Source: SAR324 cluster bacterium (GTDB lineage: Bacteria > SAR324 > NAC60-12). Taken from it: a stretch of DNA of 64,000 nt. Of the stretch, positions 52,460-62,675 are shown piece after piece (position 1 is the stretch's first letter; each line of letters starts with the position of its first letter). Location of the stretch: positions 126,639 through 190,638 of the forward strand of contig JADGAV010000007.1 in assembly GCA_015231825.1 (NCBI GenBank). The letters are read 5' to 3'. Position numbers and translations under genes: made by a program. Below the pieces are notes generated by a model. The model had not been told where the DNA came from. It saw only the letters and a program-made list of their open reading frames with translations, and ran no database searches.

Positions 52460-53302
52460 TCAAAGGCTGTCGCGATTCTTTTCACGAATCTTTAGATAAA
52501 TTGCTTCCATGGCCTCAATGAATGAATTGTCACGATCCCAGAAAGCTGGATAGTCCCCTTGTTTTTTAATGAGGAGTGCCGATACGCCCGGGGTTCCGCC
52601 GTCATAGCTGTCTGCAGGAAATTGCGAAGATTTTCCCCAAAATTCCCTCAGCGAACAGGGCTCCTGAAGCGGCTGCAGCCGGGGTTCAGCAAAGCAATGC
52701 TCACTAAAAATCAGATTTTCTTCCCCGTCAGAAGAGAGCTGAGAAGCAAGCGCCTGTCCCAAAGGAGATTTGATCAACTCCTGCATTAAGGCTTTCCTCG
52801 ACAAGCCCCTCAATTCAAATAGCAAAAAAGGATCTTCATCCAGCATCGAAGCCACTCTGAAATACACCCCTGCCACATGTTTACAGGGATTGGAGTAATC
52901 GGGACAGGTGCATGAAGTTCTAAAATCATCCCGGTCTTCGGGAAGCAACGGAAAGCCTTGTTGAGAAAAAATTTGGTCAATCCCATCCGGGATTTCTCCC
53001 TGCAGCAATTGAGTGATCCAGGCTGCATTGTTACTCAGTTTTTGGATCAGAGATTCCCAGTCTTCAGGAGCAATTGTAGACATTTCAATAGTGACTTGAT
53101 AGTGAGGCTCTTTGTGAATGCCGTAGTAGTGATTGACATTGCCGCGAACTTTTGCCTTGACCCAATGGCCGTTCCAATCAAATTTTAAAATCCGATTCGG
53201 AGTCCGGTAGGATCGTCCTCTCTGCAGCCTGCCTGATTCCATCAATCGCTTGAGCGCCTCCATGAATCGCTGGCCCCACCATGTTCTGCTGATTGCTGCC
53301 AC
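52460..53302 (-). CDS. SWIM zinc-finger protein partnered with SNF2 ATPase
   Basis: A 280-residue protein with an N-terminal motif WWGQRFMEALKRL and a SWIM zinc finger, TSCTCPDYSNPCKHVAGVYF (Cys-x-Cys-x6-Cys-x-His, about residues 149-168). SWIM domains bind DNA or proteins. Such proteins are commonly encoded beside a large SNF2 helicase, as here, 4 nt downstream of it, and probably act as its accessory subunit. Confidence 0.9.
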   Translation of the reverse strand: MAAISRTWWGQRFMEALKRLMESGRLQRGRSYRTPNRILKFDWNGHWVKAKVRGNVNHYYGIHKEPHYQVTIEMSTIAPEDWESLIQKLSNNAAWITQLLQGEIPDGIDQIFSQQGFPLLPEDRDDFRTSCTCPDYSNPCKHVAGVYFRVASMLDEDPFLLFELRGLSRKALMQELIKSPLGQALASQLSSDGEENLIFSEHCFAEPRLQPLQEPCSLREFWGKSSQFPADSYDGGTPGVSALLIKKQGDYPAFWDRDNSFIEAMEAIYLKIREKNRDSL

Positions 53303-53306
53303 TTCT

Positions 53307-56300
53307 TCACTCCATTACTGAGTTGCGATTGAGTTCAATCAATTGGCGAAATGCCTGATCATCCAATTCAGTCAGCCAGGATTCATCACCTCCGACAACC
53401 GACTCTGAGAGCTTTTTCTTGTCTTCCAGCATGGCGTCAATCCTTTCTTCCAAAGTTCCTGGAGTGACAAATTTATGAACAAATACATTTCTTTTCTGAC
53501 CAATCCGGAAAGCACGGTCCGTCGCCTGATTTTCAACAGCAGGATTCCACCATCGGTCGAAATGAAAAACATGATTGGCTTTAGTCAAAGTAATCCCTAC
53601 GCCTCCAGCTTTGAGGGAAAGTACGAAGATCCCCGGGTCTGTCTCAATGTCCTGAAATTCACTGATCATGGCCTCTCGTTTTTGACGACTGGTAGCACCG
53701 TGCAAATACCATGTTTTGATGTGTTTTTCGGAACGAAACAATTTTTCCAATTCCTGCCCCACTTCGTTGAATTGGGTGAAGAGGAGCAGGCTTTCTCCGT
53801 TTTCCAATATTTCATTTGCCATTTCCAGCAAGCGACCAAGCTTGTGAGAACGCGCCTCAGAGAATTCGCTTCCGTCTTTGAGAAATTGAGCGGGGTGGTT
53901 GCAGATCTGTTTCAGCTTCATCAACGTTGATAAAATCAGCCCTTTCCGCTGAATTCCCTCCACTTCCTCCAGGGCTTCTTTCACCTCATCGACCACCGAT
54001 TGATAAAGAGAGGCCTGTTCTTTTCCCAACGGGCAATAGACTTTTTGTTCCACTTTTTCCGGAAGATCCTTAATAATCGCTTTATCGGTTTTGACTCTCC
54101 GAAGTATAAAAGGTTCCACCAGTTTTTTGAAAATTTTCAGACGATCCGCATCGTTATCTCTTTGAATCGGAATTTCATAGAAAGCTTTGAATTTATTTTG
54201 AGAATTCAGATATCCTGGATTGAGAAAATTGAAAATCGACCACAAGTCCAACAAGCGGTTTTCGATCGGAGTCCCCGTGAGAGCAATCCGATGGCGGGAT
54301 TTTATTTTAAGGATTGCGCGTGTCTGGGTAGCATTTGGATTTTTTATGTTTTGTGCTTCATCCACCACAATCCTGTGCCAGGGACAAAAATGAAACAATT
54401 TGGCGTCAATGCGGGCCAACGCAAACGATGTGATCACAACATCCGCTTGAGCGCATTCTGACTGGAAAGCTTGAGCTTTGCCGGGCCGCTGGCTGCCATG
54501 ATGGATGAACGTTTTCAGTTCCGGCCCGAAGCGTTCAATTTCTTTTTGCCAATTCCCCAAAACAGAGGTCGGGGCAATCAGCAAAGTCGGATCAGGAGAA
54601 CCGCCATGCTGTCTTTCATGAAGGAGCAGGGCAATGATCTGCACGGTTTTGCCCAATCCCATATCATCCGCGAGACAAGGCCCCATTTTCAGAGATTCCA
54701 AAAAACAAAGCCAGGACAAGCCCCGTTGCTGGTACTCCCGCAGTTCTCCAAGAAAATTCGACGGCGCATCCAACAAGGAAAATTCCCGTTTCTGCTGCAG
54801 GCTGGACATCATTTCAGACAAGACCGGATCATATTCGAATTCGACATCCTGCTCCTTTTCAGCGACACGTTTGATCAGATCACTCAAAGCAAGTTCTGTT
54901 TCCTGCTGCCGGGATTGCCAGAAAGAAAGCATCTCCCCCATTTTTTCCTGGTCCAGCTCCATCCATTGCCCTCTGAACCGCACCAGAGGCATTTTAGCAT
55001 TGATCAAAGCTTCCCATTCGTCTTCCGTAATTTCTTCATCACCAATCGAAAGGCGATACTCGTAACGAACCAGTGTCGGCAGGTTGAAATGTCCGCCGGG
55101 AGCGGTCTGGCCGGGCGGTGAGATTCCTTTAACTTTCATGCGCAACCTGGCCCGGCGGCGCCCATCAGGCGTCCACCACGCCGGGACCATCACACGGTAA
55201 CCGGCATCTTCAAGAATCCAGGCTTTTTCTTTCAAAAACGCGTAGGCTTCCTCCATTGAGAGAAGGATCCCATCCGGCTTTTCCGTCTGCAGTCCTTGCC
55301 ACAATTTTGGATAAATCCGTGCTGCTGCCCCCATCAAAAGCAAGAAATTCTTATCAAATTCCTTTCCGAAAAATTTGGTGAAGTTCACTTTTTCCTTCCC
55401 CTGAAGCTGCCAGTACTGGGAAAGGTGGACTTTGAGAGAAGGATCTTTGCGGGATTCCACTAAAAAATCCAATTGCCAGGAATGGCCCTCATCTTCAGAA
55501 TCTGAGTTGAGGCGAAAACACAAAACAAAAGGAGTGTTCGTATTCGAAGTTTCCAGCTGCTTCTTCCACCTGAACCATTTTTCGAAAGTCGACTTCCACA
55601 GTTTACTTTGTCGAGCTATCCTTGTTTTTCCAACGGGAGCAATACAAAGTTCCAGCAACGAGTCAGCGACTCCACGATTTTGCTGTTGGGTAAATGGCGT
55701 CTGCAATACCAGACTGTCCAGCACACATTCGCTGAAATGCCGAAGCAGTGATTCTGCTTCAAAAAAGCTTTTGTTTTTCTTCAGACCGGATTGTCCTGCC
55801 CTGCAAATCAAGGGCATTGATGGGGCGAATGATGTCAGGATTGATTCAAACCGTGGCGATATAATTTGCCAGTTTGGCACGATTTCGAACTTTTTTGTGT
55901 TTTCGGCTGAAGGGTGAGCTTTCAAGCCTGGAATATACTGATCTTTTAAAATAATTTCACGAAATGCGCACCAATAGCAGTACCAGAAAAGCAAATCGGA
56001 ACCGAGCCGGATTTTCCCGGATGCGTGGAGACTGACAAAGTGAATCTCTTTGAGAAAGGCCAGCGGCTTTTCTGCAAGGATGCAGTCCACTTGCCACTTT
56101 TTTATTTTGAAATGCTCGGGCGGCAAGTCTCCCAAAAACTGGAACATTTCTGAAGAAGGCAGGGGAGCATTCTGAGCACTGGGGAGTAAAAAATACGGGG
56201 GAGCACAGGCACTGAACTGCTGGCGTACCTTTTCATTCACAGAAAATGTATTTTGAAAAAATCCCGCCAGTTCTTGTGCGGAAAGGCAGTTCGGGTGAGA

Positions 56301-56417
56301 TTTGACCGAATTATTCAGATTAATTTCGGGGACCTTTTCAACCCAAACAAAAAAATCTCCACCGTTCTTGAAATGAGAGGAATCTCGGGGAATCCAGGTT
56401 CCATGAATGATCCACAT
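53307..56417 (-). CDS. SNF2-family DNA translocase/helicase
   Basis: A 1036-residue protein. The N-terminal about 550 residues are the SNF2-associated region common in bacterial SWIM-linked SNF2 proteins. The motor has Walker A (motif I) LADDMGLGKTVQ (about 580-590), motif II VVDEAQNIKN (about 684), TGTPIENRLLDLWSIFNFL, and the C-terminal helicase motif VI with TDRAFRIGQKRNVFVHKF. It remodels protein-DNA complexes using ATP. Its pairing with the SWIM gene 4 nt downstream suggests one functional unit. Confidence 0.93.
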   Translation of the reverse strand: MWIIHGTWIPRDSSHFKNGGDFFVWVEKVPEINLNNSVKSHPNCLSAQELAGFFQNTFSVNEKVRQQFSACAPPYFLLPSAQNAPLPSSEMFQFLGDLPPEHFKIKKWQVDCILAEKPLAFLKEIHFVSLHASGKIRLGSDLLFWYCYWCAFREIILKDQYIPGLKAHPSAENTKKFEIVPNWQIISPRFESILTSFAPSMPLICRAGQSGLKKNKSFFEAESLLRHFSECVLDSLVLQTPFTQQQNRGVADSLLELCIAPVGKTRIARQSKLWKSTFEKWFRWKKQLETSNTNTPFVLCFRLNSDSEDEGHSWQLDFLVESRKDPSLKVHLSQYWQLQGKEKVNFTKFFGKEFDKNFLLLMGAAARIYPKLWQGLQTEKPDGILLSMEEAYAFLKEKAWILEDAGYRVMVPAWWTPDGRRRARLRMKVKGISPPGQTAPGGHFNLPTLVRYEYRLSIGDEEITEDEWEALINAKMPLVRFRGQWMELDQEKMGEMLSFWQSRQQETELALSDLIKRVAEKEQDVEFEYDPVLSEMMSSLQQKREFSLLDAPSNFLGELREYQQRGLSWLCFLESLKMGPCLADDMGLGKTVQIIALLLHERQHGGSPDPTLLIAPTSVLGNWQKEIERFGPELKTFIHHGSQRPGKAQAFQSECAQADVVITSFALARIDAKLFHFCPWHRIVVDEAQNIKNPNATQTRAILKIKSRHRIALTGTPIENRLLDLWSIFNFLNPGYLNSQNKFKAFYEIPIQRDNDADRLKIFKKLVEPFILRRVKTDKAIIKDLPEKVEQKVYCPLGKEQASLYQSVVDEVKEALEEVEGIQRKGLILSTLMKLKQICNHPAQFLKDGSEFSEARSHKLGRLLEMANEILENGESLLLFTQFNEVGQELEKLFRSEKHIKTWYLHGATSRQKREAMISEFQDIETDPGIFVLSLKAGGVGITLTKANHVFHFDRWWNPAVENQATDRAFRIGQKRNVFVHKFVTPGTLEERIDAMLEDKKKLSESVVGGDESWLTELDDQAFRQLIELNRNSVME

Positions 56418-56824
56418 TATTCACAATTCTTGAATATGGCAAATTCTCTTGAATATGTTTCTCAAGTTTTATTCAGATTTGAACGAAGAACGATAAAGTT
56501 TTTGCTGTGAAATATCAATATCTTCTTATCCGTCATTCACTTTTTCGAAGCATTGCTGTCGACTTGATCGAGCATTTAAAAAAGTTTTCATTTCAAGCAC
56601 CGGAGAATCATTTTTGCTGCAAAATCCAGGCAAGGACGAACGCGACTTCGACACGAGGCGGAACCTGACAGCATATAAATTTTTTTAAAAATCCATCAAA
56701 TATGAGGCAGAAGTATAAATTGGTTGAAAAAGACTACAATGGGAATATGATAATACTTAAGATATGTATTTCATAGTTTTGATATTTTTTTTTTTAAAAA
56801 ACGACCTACTCCTTAATTTCTGAT
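56418..56824. other. Divergent intergenic region SNF2 gene / signalling operon
   Basis: 407 nt, AT-rich, with a T-run at about 56785-56795 and no supported ORF. A candidate promoter for the rightward signalling operon is listed separately. Confidence 0.4.
56724..56751 (+). promoter_or_regulatory. Candidate sigma-70-type promoter for the signalling operon
   Basis: TTGAAA (56724-56729), a 16-nt spacer and TATGAT (56746-56751), 73 nt before the ATG at 56825. Alternative -10 GATAAT overlaps it. Evidence is by eye. Confidence 0.3.
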
Positions 56825-57838
56825 ATGTCAAAACAGACTCTGGCAGGAATTATAGCAGTATTGCTCATCGTGTTTGCAGGAATTGGATTTTGGGTTCACC
56901 AAGAATCTCAGCAGAAACCTGCAGGAGAACTCAAAAAACTGACGCTGGGACTGACCAACAGTTTTTTTGAAGCAACAGTTTTTATCGCGGAAGAGAAAGG
57001 GTTTTTTCGCGAAGAAGGACTGGATTTGACAATTCTAAATTTTCCTTCCGGAAAAGCCGGACTTTCGGCAATGTTGAGCGGGGAGGGAGTAGACATTTCC
57101 TCTGTTGCTCCCTTTCCGATCGTGCTCAGTAGCTTTGAGAGAAAAGATTTTGCGGTTCTGGCCACCTTTGTTTATTCCTATGACAATATTAAATTAATTG
57201 TAAACAAAAATAGTGGGATACAATCAGGTGCCGATTTGAAAGGAAAAAAAATCGGAACCCCATTCGGTACATCTGGAGAGTTTTTTATCAATACTTTTCT
57301 AACATACCATAGCCTCGGAAACACAGACATCACTGCAATCAATTTGCCTCCTTCTGATTTACCAATTGCTCTCAAAGAAAACCAGGTGGATGCAATTGTG
57401 ATTTGGGAGCCTCATGCTTATCAAGCCCAAAAATTGCTGCAGGAGAACGCAGTGCAGCTTCCCAGCTCGGAAATTTACAGAGAATCTTTTAATTTCCTGG
57501 TGATGAAAGATTATGCTGAAGAAAATTCAGATACGCTCAAACGATTTTTAAAAGCATGTCAAAAAGCAACAGATTATATCAATAATCATAAAACTGAAGC
57601 TCAGAAGATTGTGATCAAACGATTGAGTCTCGATCAGGAAGTCACAAGCACACTTTGGGAAGATTTTGTTTTCAAAATCACTTTGGATCAATCGTTACTG
57701 ATCTCTTTGGAAGACGAAGCCCGCTGGCTCATAAGAAGCAAAAAAACTGACAAAAAGGAAATTCCAAACTATTTGAATTTTGTTCTTCCGGAAGTGCTGA
57801 AAGCCGTAAATCCGAATTCGGTGACGCTTATTCATTGA
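56825..57838 (+). CDS. Membrane-anchored NMT1/SsuA-type periplasmic binding protein
   Basis: A 337-residue protein. It has an N-terminal transmembrane anchor (residues 7-24, IIAVLLIVFAGIGFWV) and no cleavage motif or lipobox Cys. It is followed by an SBP of the NMT1/ThiY/SsuA fold (LKKLTLGLTNSFFEATVFIAEEKGFF, read in parts, then VDAIVIWEPHAYQAQKLL). It probably binds a small ligand in the periplasm. No ABC permease or ATPase is adjacent. Its stop overlaps the start of the sensor kinase by one base (TGATG), so it probably serves as the ligand-sensing partner of that kinase. Confidence 0.85.
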   Translation: MSKQTLAGIIAVLLIVFAGIGFWVHQESQQKPAGELKKLTLGLTNSFFEATVFIAEEKGFFREEGLDLTILNFPSGKAGLSAMLSGEGVDISSVAPFPIVLSSFERKDFAVLATFVYSYDNIKLIVNKNSGIQSGADLKGKKIGTPFGTSGEFFINTFLTYHSLGNTDITAINLPPSDLPIALKENQVDAIVIWEPHAYQAQKLLQENAVQLPSSEIYRESFNFLVMKDYAEENSDTLKRFLKACQKATDYINNHKTEAQKIVIKRLSLDQEVTSTLWEDFVFKITLDQSLLISLEDEARWLIRSKKTDKKEIPNYLNFVLPEVLKAVNPNSVTLIH

Positions 57839-59394
57839 TGCAGAGTGCACTCATGAATATTAAACAAAAATTCCAACTCAACATAGCCCTGTCCATTGGG
57901 CTGATCAGCGGAATTGGCTTGATCGTTTTTTGGTCCTCTCAGTTACTGGAGGAAACCTTTCTTAAAAAATATTCCATTGACCAGATCATTCATGGAATCT
58001 TTGATCTCAACCTGCTGACCGAAGATTATTTACTGCATCAGGAAACCCGGCCTGTTCGCCAGTGGCATAGCACCCATGACGATCTTTCTCGGCACTTAAT
58101 GTTTCAATCCTCTTCCAGTAATGCAGAACAATTTTTGTATAAGGAAATACAACTCAGCCATACAAAACTGGATACCATCTTTTCCAGTTTAGTTGCTGAA
58201 TTCCAATCTCAAAATTTCAGAAACAAATCGGCAGCACAGTTTTCACCAAAGCAAGAGCGATTAATCAGCCAACTGCAGACGGTGTCCATGTCCATGGTTT
58301 CCAATGCCAAACAACTATCTGCCTTGAACAAAAATGAAGTTGGGAGCACCTTAAGAAAGGCGAATGCTGCCGCGATTGTATTTGTAGTAATTGTGGCGTT
58401 TGCCTTTATGCTCAATTCAATTTTACTAAACCAGAAAATCATTAAACCGATAACAGCTCTGCATCAGGGAATTCAGAGTATCATTGCGCAGCATTTGAAC
58501 CTTCCGGTTGAAGTTAAACCAGGTGATGAATTGGAACAGCTGACTGACACATTCGAACAAATGAAAGAAAAACTCGATGAAGCACAAGGTATGCTTCATC
58601 AGGAAATAGAAAAACAAAAGCGTTCCAATGTGCTCATTGAAGAGCTCAATGAGAACTTGTCTAAGCAGGTCAATGCGTTGGCGGCTTCCAACAAAGAATT
58701 GGACGATTTTGCCTATATTGCCGCTCATGACCTCAAGGAGCCGCTCAGAGCGATTCGATTCTACGCCCAATCGCTCACAAATGAAAACTCCCGGCAATTG
58801 AGTGAAAATGCCAACGAGAAGCTCGATCGGATGCTTCCTCTGACGCAGCAGATGGAAGATCTCATTGATGCTCTGCTCTTTTATTCTCGAGTCGGACGAA
58901 CAGAACAGGCATATCAGGAAGTAAACCTTCAGTCCACATTGAACAATGTTCTGAAAAGGTTCCTCCATTCTATTGAAGAAAGTTGTATCGAGATTCGGGT
59001 TCCTCACCCCCTGCCGACATTATTTTGCGACAGTATTCGAGTAGGCGAGGTTTTTTACAATCTGATCTCAAATGCAGTGAAATACAGCGACAAGCTGAAT
59101 AAATGGATCGAAATCGGGTGGCAGGAAGGAAATTCAGACGCGACCGGGAAAGGGAAAAAGAAAAGCTATATCTTCTACGTTAAAGACAACGGCATTGGAA
59201 TCCAGGAAAAACATTTTGATGCGATATTTCAAATGTTTCGGCGTCTGCATGGTAAAGACAAGTTTGGAGGAGGCGTCGGAGCAGGACTGACGTTTGTTAA
59301 AAAGATCATTGCACAGCACGAAGGTCGAATTTGGTTGGAATCCACTTACAAGGAAGGAAGCACGTTTTATTTTACCCTGCAAAAAGGAGCATGA
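57838..59394 (+). CDS. Membrane sensor histidine kinase (HAMP, phytochrome-like HisKA)
   Basis: A 518-residue kinase. TM1 is residues about 13-31, the periplasmic helical region about 32-175, and TM2 about 180-200. The HAMP domain follows (LNQKIIKPITALHQGIQS), then a coiled coil. The dimerisation box is DFAYIAAHDLKEPLRAIRFY (phospho-His about 297) and the ATPase has NLISNAVKYSDK, DNGIGI and GGVGAGLTFVKKI. The ATG at 57838 overlaps the binding-protein stop by one base; an in-frame TTG at 57835 also exists. It likely reads the upstream binding protein and phosphorylates the downstream hybrid kinase. Confidence 0.9.
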   Translation: MQSALMNIKQKFQLNIALSIGLISGIGLIVFWSSQLLEETFLKKYSIDQIIHGIFDLNLLTEDYLLHQETRPVRQWHSTHDDLSRHLMFQSSSSNAEQFLYKEIQLSHTKLDTIFSSLVAEFQSQNFRNKSAAQFSPKQERLISQLQTVSMSMVSNAKQLSALNKNEVGSTLRKANAAAIVFVVIVAFAFMLNSILLNQKIIKPITALHQGIQSIIAQHLNLPVEVKPGDELEQLTDTFEQMKEKLDEAQGMLHQEIEKQKRSNVLIEELNENLSKQVNALAASNKELDDFAYIAAHDLKEPLRAIRFYAQSLTNENSRQLSENANEKLDRMLPLTQQMEDLIDALLFYSRVGRTEQAYQEVNLQSTLNNVLKRFLHSIEESCIEIRVPHPLPTLFCDSIRVGEVFYNLISNAVKYSDKLNKWIEIGWQEGNSDATGKGKKKSYIFYVKDNGIGIQEKHFDAIFQMFRRLHGKDKFGGGVGAGLTFVKKIIAQHEGRIWLESTYKEGSTFYFTLQKGA

Positions 59395-59530
59395 AAGTAG
59401 TGAGAGGGTATCAGGATTCGTCTTCTGCCGCGAAATATGTAAAGTTTGGATTCTGGAAAGGAGGACCAGGCTCATCCAAAACAATAGTGAAAAACAAGAG
59501 AGTATTTCACTTATTCCAAAGGAGGGCATC

Positions 59531-61198
59531 ATGCATTCAAATAATATAAAAATCCTCATTGTCGACGACAGCTTTGATGATCGGAAAATGCTGAAGGAAC
59601 TGCTGGACGAAAGCAAAGATGTGCTCTACCAGTTTGCAGAATGTGAAGAAGGCCAGCAAGCCATTGAACTGCTGCAGAATGAATTCTTCAACTGCCTCCT
59701 TCTGGACTATAGGCTCCCCGACATGGATGGATTAGAATTTGTGAAGCAAATAGAAGCCGGCATCGAAATTTTGCCCCCACTCGTAATGTTGACCGGACAG
59801 GGAAATGAACGTGTGGCTGTGCAGGCACTTAAATCCGGATTTCAAGATTATCTGGTAAAGGGTGAAATTACATCGGACAGTCTTCAGAAAACAGTGAACA
59901 ATGCCATTGAAAAAAGTTCGATGGCAAATGAAATTTCACGACAGCAACTGGAACTGCAAGAGGCAAATGCCCGACTGAGAAAAACCAACCAAAAAATTCT
60001 CGAGGAGATCTCCGAGCGAAAACAACTGGAAGCCCAGTTGCGACAGGCACAAAAAATGGAAGCCATTGGGATTTTGACTGGAGGCATAGCTCACGAATTT
60101 AACAACCTGCTGTCTCCGATCCTTGGATACACTGAATTGCTCATCGGAGATAAAGCCAGCGACGACCCGGAAAAGGAAAGCCTTGAGCAGATACAAATTG
60201 CCGGGAACAGAGCAAAAAAACTAGTTCAGCAAATGCTTGCATACGGACAGCAATCCCTCTCCCAAAGAGAATCTGTTTCATTAGAGTCTTTGGTCAAAGC
60301 GACTCTCGAATTTGTGAAAAAAACAATTCCCCGCAACATTGTCAGCAAAACAGAAATTGAAGCGGATTTGCCACCGATTCGGGGGATGCCCAACGAAATC
60401 CATCAAGTCATTGTCAACCTCTGCCTCAATGCCAGTCAAGCGATGCCGGATGGCGGAGAAATAGCAATCCGTTTAATAAACGAGGGCTATCGAAAATTTA
60501 AAAACGCGAGTGGACAGAGTCGCGAAGGGGAGTTCATTGCTCTTTATGTTGAGGATACCGGAGTCGGCATGGATCAACCCACACTCGATAAAATTTATGA
60601 TCCATTTTTTACCACTAAAAAAGTTGGATTTGGGACAGGTTTGGGGTTGTCGGTGGTGTATGGAATTGTCGAACAGCACAAAGGCCATATATTGGTTGAA
60701 AGTGAGTTGGGCAAGGGAACTGTCTTTAAAATTTATTTTCCTGTTTCTCGGGAAGAAGCAAAATCCCCAATTTTGAATGCATGTAAAATTGATCCTGAAA
60801 ACTTCCGTATTCTGCTGATTGATGACGAACCGATCGTTGCCAAATTAGCAAAGCGAATGCTTGAAAAGCTAGGGTACTTTGTCAACGACTATATTGATTG
60901 TTCCGAAGCATTGAATTTTTTTACCGAACACCCTCAAGACTTTGAACTGGTGCTGACAGACTATGAAATGCCTCAAATGAACGGCAAACAACTGGCAATG
61001 AAAATAAAGGAAATTCGTCCCCAGATTCCAATTGTTTTATTGACGGGTTATGGAGATTTACTCCTCAAACAGGATATCGCCAAATGGGGAATGGAAGGCA
61101 TGTTGACCAAGCCTTTTGAAATAAAAGAACTCGGAGAACTTGTTCAGGAGATCTTGAGTACAAACTCTGGAGCAGATGGCGAAATTCAGTGTTTGTGA
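59531..61198 (+). CDS. Hybrid kinase: REC - HisKA/HATPase - REC
   Basis: A 555-residue cytosolic protein. REC1 is residues 6-120 (Asp59 in LLLDYRLPDMDG). A coiled coil (about 128-172) follows. HisKA carries His188 in GGIAHEFNNLLSP, with a HATPase (NLCLNASQAMPDGG, DTGVGM, GTGLGLSVVYG) to about 400. REC2 is about 420-545 (Asp477 in LTDYEMPQMNG). No output domain is present, so it passes phosphate to a further regulator. The ATG at 59531 follows AAAGGAGGG, the best RBS of the frame; an upstream extension overlaps the kinase gene and is not favoured. Confidence 0.9.
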   Translation: MHSNNIKILIVDDSFDDRKMLKELLDESKDVLYQFAECEEGQQAIELLQNEFFNCLLLDYRLPDMDGLEFVKQIEAGIEILPPLVMLTGQGNERVAVQALKSGFQDYLVKGEITSDSLQKTVNNAIEKSSMANEISRQQLELQEANARLRKTNQKILEEISERKQLEAQLRQAQKMEAIGILTGGIAHEFNNLLSPILGYTELLIGDKASDDPEKESLEQIQIAGNRAKKLVQQMLAYGQQSLSQRESVSLESLVKATLEFVKKTIPRNIVSKTEIEADLPPIRGMPNEIHQVIVNLCLNASQAMPDGGEIAIRLINEGYRKFKNASGQSREGEFIALYVEDTGVGMDQPTLDKIYDPFFTTKKVGFGTGLGLSVVYGIVEQHKGHILVESELGKGTVFKIYFPVSREEAKSPILNACKIDPENFRILLIDDEPIVAKLAKRMLEKLGYFVNDYIDCSEALNFFTEHPQDFELVLTDYEMPQMNGKQLAMKIKEIRPQIPIVLLTGYGDLLLKQDIAKWGMEGMLTKPFEIKELGELVQEILSTNSGADGEIQCL

Positions 61199-61227
61199 AT
61201 GCTTGGCAGGGGTTTCTGGATGCCTGA

Positions 61228-62334
61228 TCAGTGACACCCCAATACCGTTTCATCTGCGAGCATATCCACCACTGCTTCGAGACTTCCGGTTTCCTCAAAA
61301 GTTCGCAATTGACGGTCGGCGCTGGTGCCTCGAGTCAATATTGATCGGATCTGTTCGATTTCCTGTCGAGACCCCAACTCATCGACGACATCATCCACAA
61401 GTTCCAGCAATTCTTCAATCAAAAAACGCAGCGGAATTTCTTCTTCTTTGCCGAAATCAATCAACTTCCCATCCAATCCATCCTTCATCGCTCTCCATTT
61501 ATTTTCCGCAATCAAACTTTGCCGATATATGCGCCAGGTTTGATTCTTCCTGCGCAGTTGGATCAGTTTCGCAACCATCGCCTGAATCAAAGCGGCAATG
61601 CTGAGCACATCTTCAATTTGGGTGGTGCAGTCGCACATGCGGAATTCAAGGGTCGGATATTTTGGATGGGGACGAATATCCCACCAGATTTTGGTCGCTT
61701 CCTCAAGGCAGTTGGTTTTGATCAAAGTGTCGACATAGTGATCATAGGCCCTTGCAGATTCAAAATGCTCGGGCAGTCCGGTGCGCGGTAAATTCTCAAA
61801 GACAACCGTACGGTAGGATTTCAGACCCGTATTTTGCCCCATCCAAAATGGAGACGAAGTCGCCAGGGCAAAAATGTGGGGGATGGTGTAGCTGATTTGG
61901 TTCATGACGTCAATCCGCAGATCGGGGTCAGGTATGCCGATATGAACATGCATGCCAAAGATGAGCAATCGTCGCCCCAAAATCTTGTAGTCTGTCATCA
62001 ATCCCTGATAGCGGTCTTTATCAGTGATCAATTGATTTTCCCAACGGGAAAAAGGATGGGTTCCGGCAGCAATGATCTTGCGCCCGTTTTTGTGGGCGAC
62101 TTCACTGACCATACTTCTGAGTCGAGTGACTTCCTGACGGGCTTCTTTGATATTCCGGCAGACATGCGTTCGGGTTTCCACCTGGGACTGAAGAGCCTCC
62201 GGCGTGACTTGATCCCGGAAAAGAACCGCACCTTTATCCATAATTTCTGAAATATAGGAAGTCAATTCCCGTGTCTCAGGATCAATGATTTGATATTCTT
62301 CTTCAATCCCAAGCGACAAATCTTTAATATCCAT
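61228..62334 (-). CDS. YbdK-type carboxylate-amine ligase (GCS2 family)
   Basis: A 368-residue protein of the glutamate-cysteine ligase 2/YbdK family. Diagnostic segments are LSLGIEEEYQIIDPETREL (residues about 6-24), AAGTHPFSRWENQ (about 90-102), FGMHVHIGIPD (about 130-140), and the C-terminal part with LEFRMCDCTTQIED. Known members join glutamate or other carboxylates to amines in an ATP-dependent reaction, and YbdK itself has weak GCL activity. The native substrate is uncertain. It converges with the hybrid kinase, 29 nt between the stops. Confidence 0.92.
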   Translation of the reverse strand: MDIKDLSLGIEEEYQIIDPETRELTSYISEIMDKGAVLFRDQVTPEALQSQVETRTHVCRNIKEARQEVTRLRSMVSEVAHKNGRKIIAAGTHPFSRWENQLITDKDRYQGLMTDYKILGRRLLIFGMHVHIGIPDPDLRIDVMNQISYTIPHIFALATSSPFWMGQNTGLKSYRTVVFENLPRTGLPEHFESARAYDHYVDTLIKTNCLEEATKIWWDIRPHPKYPTLEFRMCDCTTQIEDVLSIAALIQAMVAKLIQLRRKNQTWRIYRQSLIAENKWRAMKDGLDGKLIDFGKEEEIPLRFLIEELLELVDDVVDELGSRQEIEQIRSILTRGTSADRQLRTFEETGSLEAVVDMLADETVLGCH

Positions 62335-62675
62335 TCCAGGGCCTCCGATTTTTTAAAGAAAAGACTGAGCCGCATCCATTATATTCGCAATTCAGATTTT
62401 TTAAAAAAATGCGTATCAGATCTACCGTCTCCGGTTCACTCCCGGTCTCTTTTGTCAAAGTGGGCAACATTATCAAGCAAATGTTTTCTTTGTAAAGTTT
62501 ATTTTCTTCAATTTTCCGCAGCCTTTGGAAGATGGACCCCGATGCTATTGGTAAAATCGATGCTTCGATACCATTGAAAAATCATTTGATCAAAAATTTC
62601 AATTCTATAAAAGAAATAATTTGCTGAATCAGGCATGCCGGAAAAAGGGGCTTATCGGGGAATTTCTCCCTGGCT
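62335..62675. other. Intergenic region between O-antigen ligase-like gene and ybdK-like gene
   Basis: 341 nt, AT-rich. No ORF is supported. Short imperfect repeats of GATTTTTTAAA occur near 62349 and 62396. No clear terminator was found after the ligase gene. Confidence 0.4.

Noticed and set aside
59294-59530. N-terminal 79-residue extension of the hybrid kinase
   Set aside because: It overlaps the sensor kinase 3' end, has shadow composition and lacks an RBS. The ATG at 59531 follows a strong RBS.
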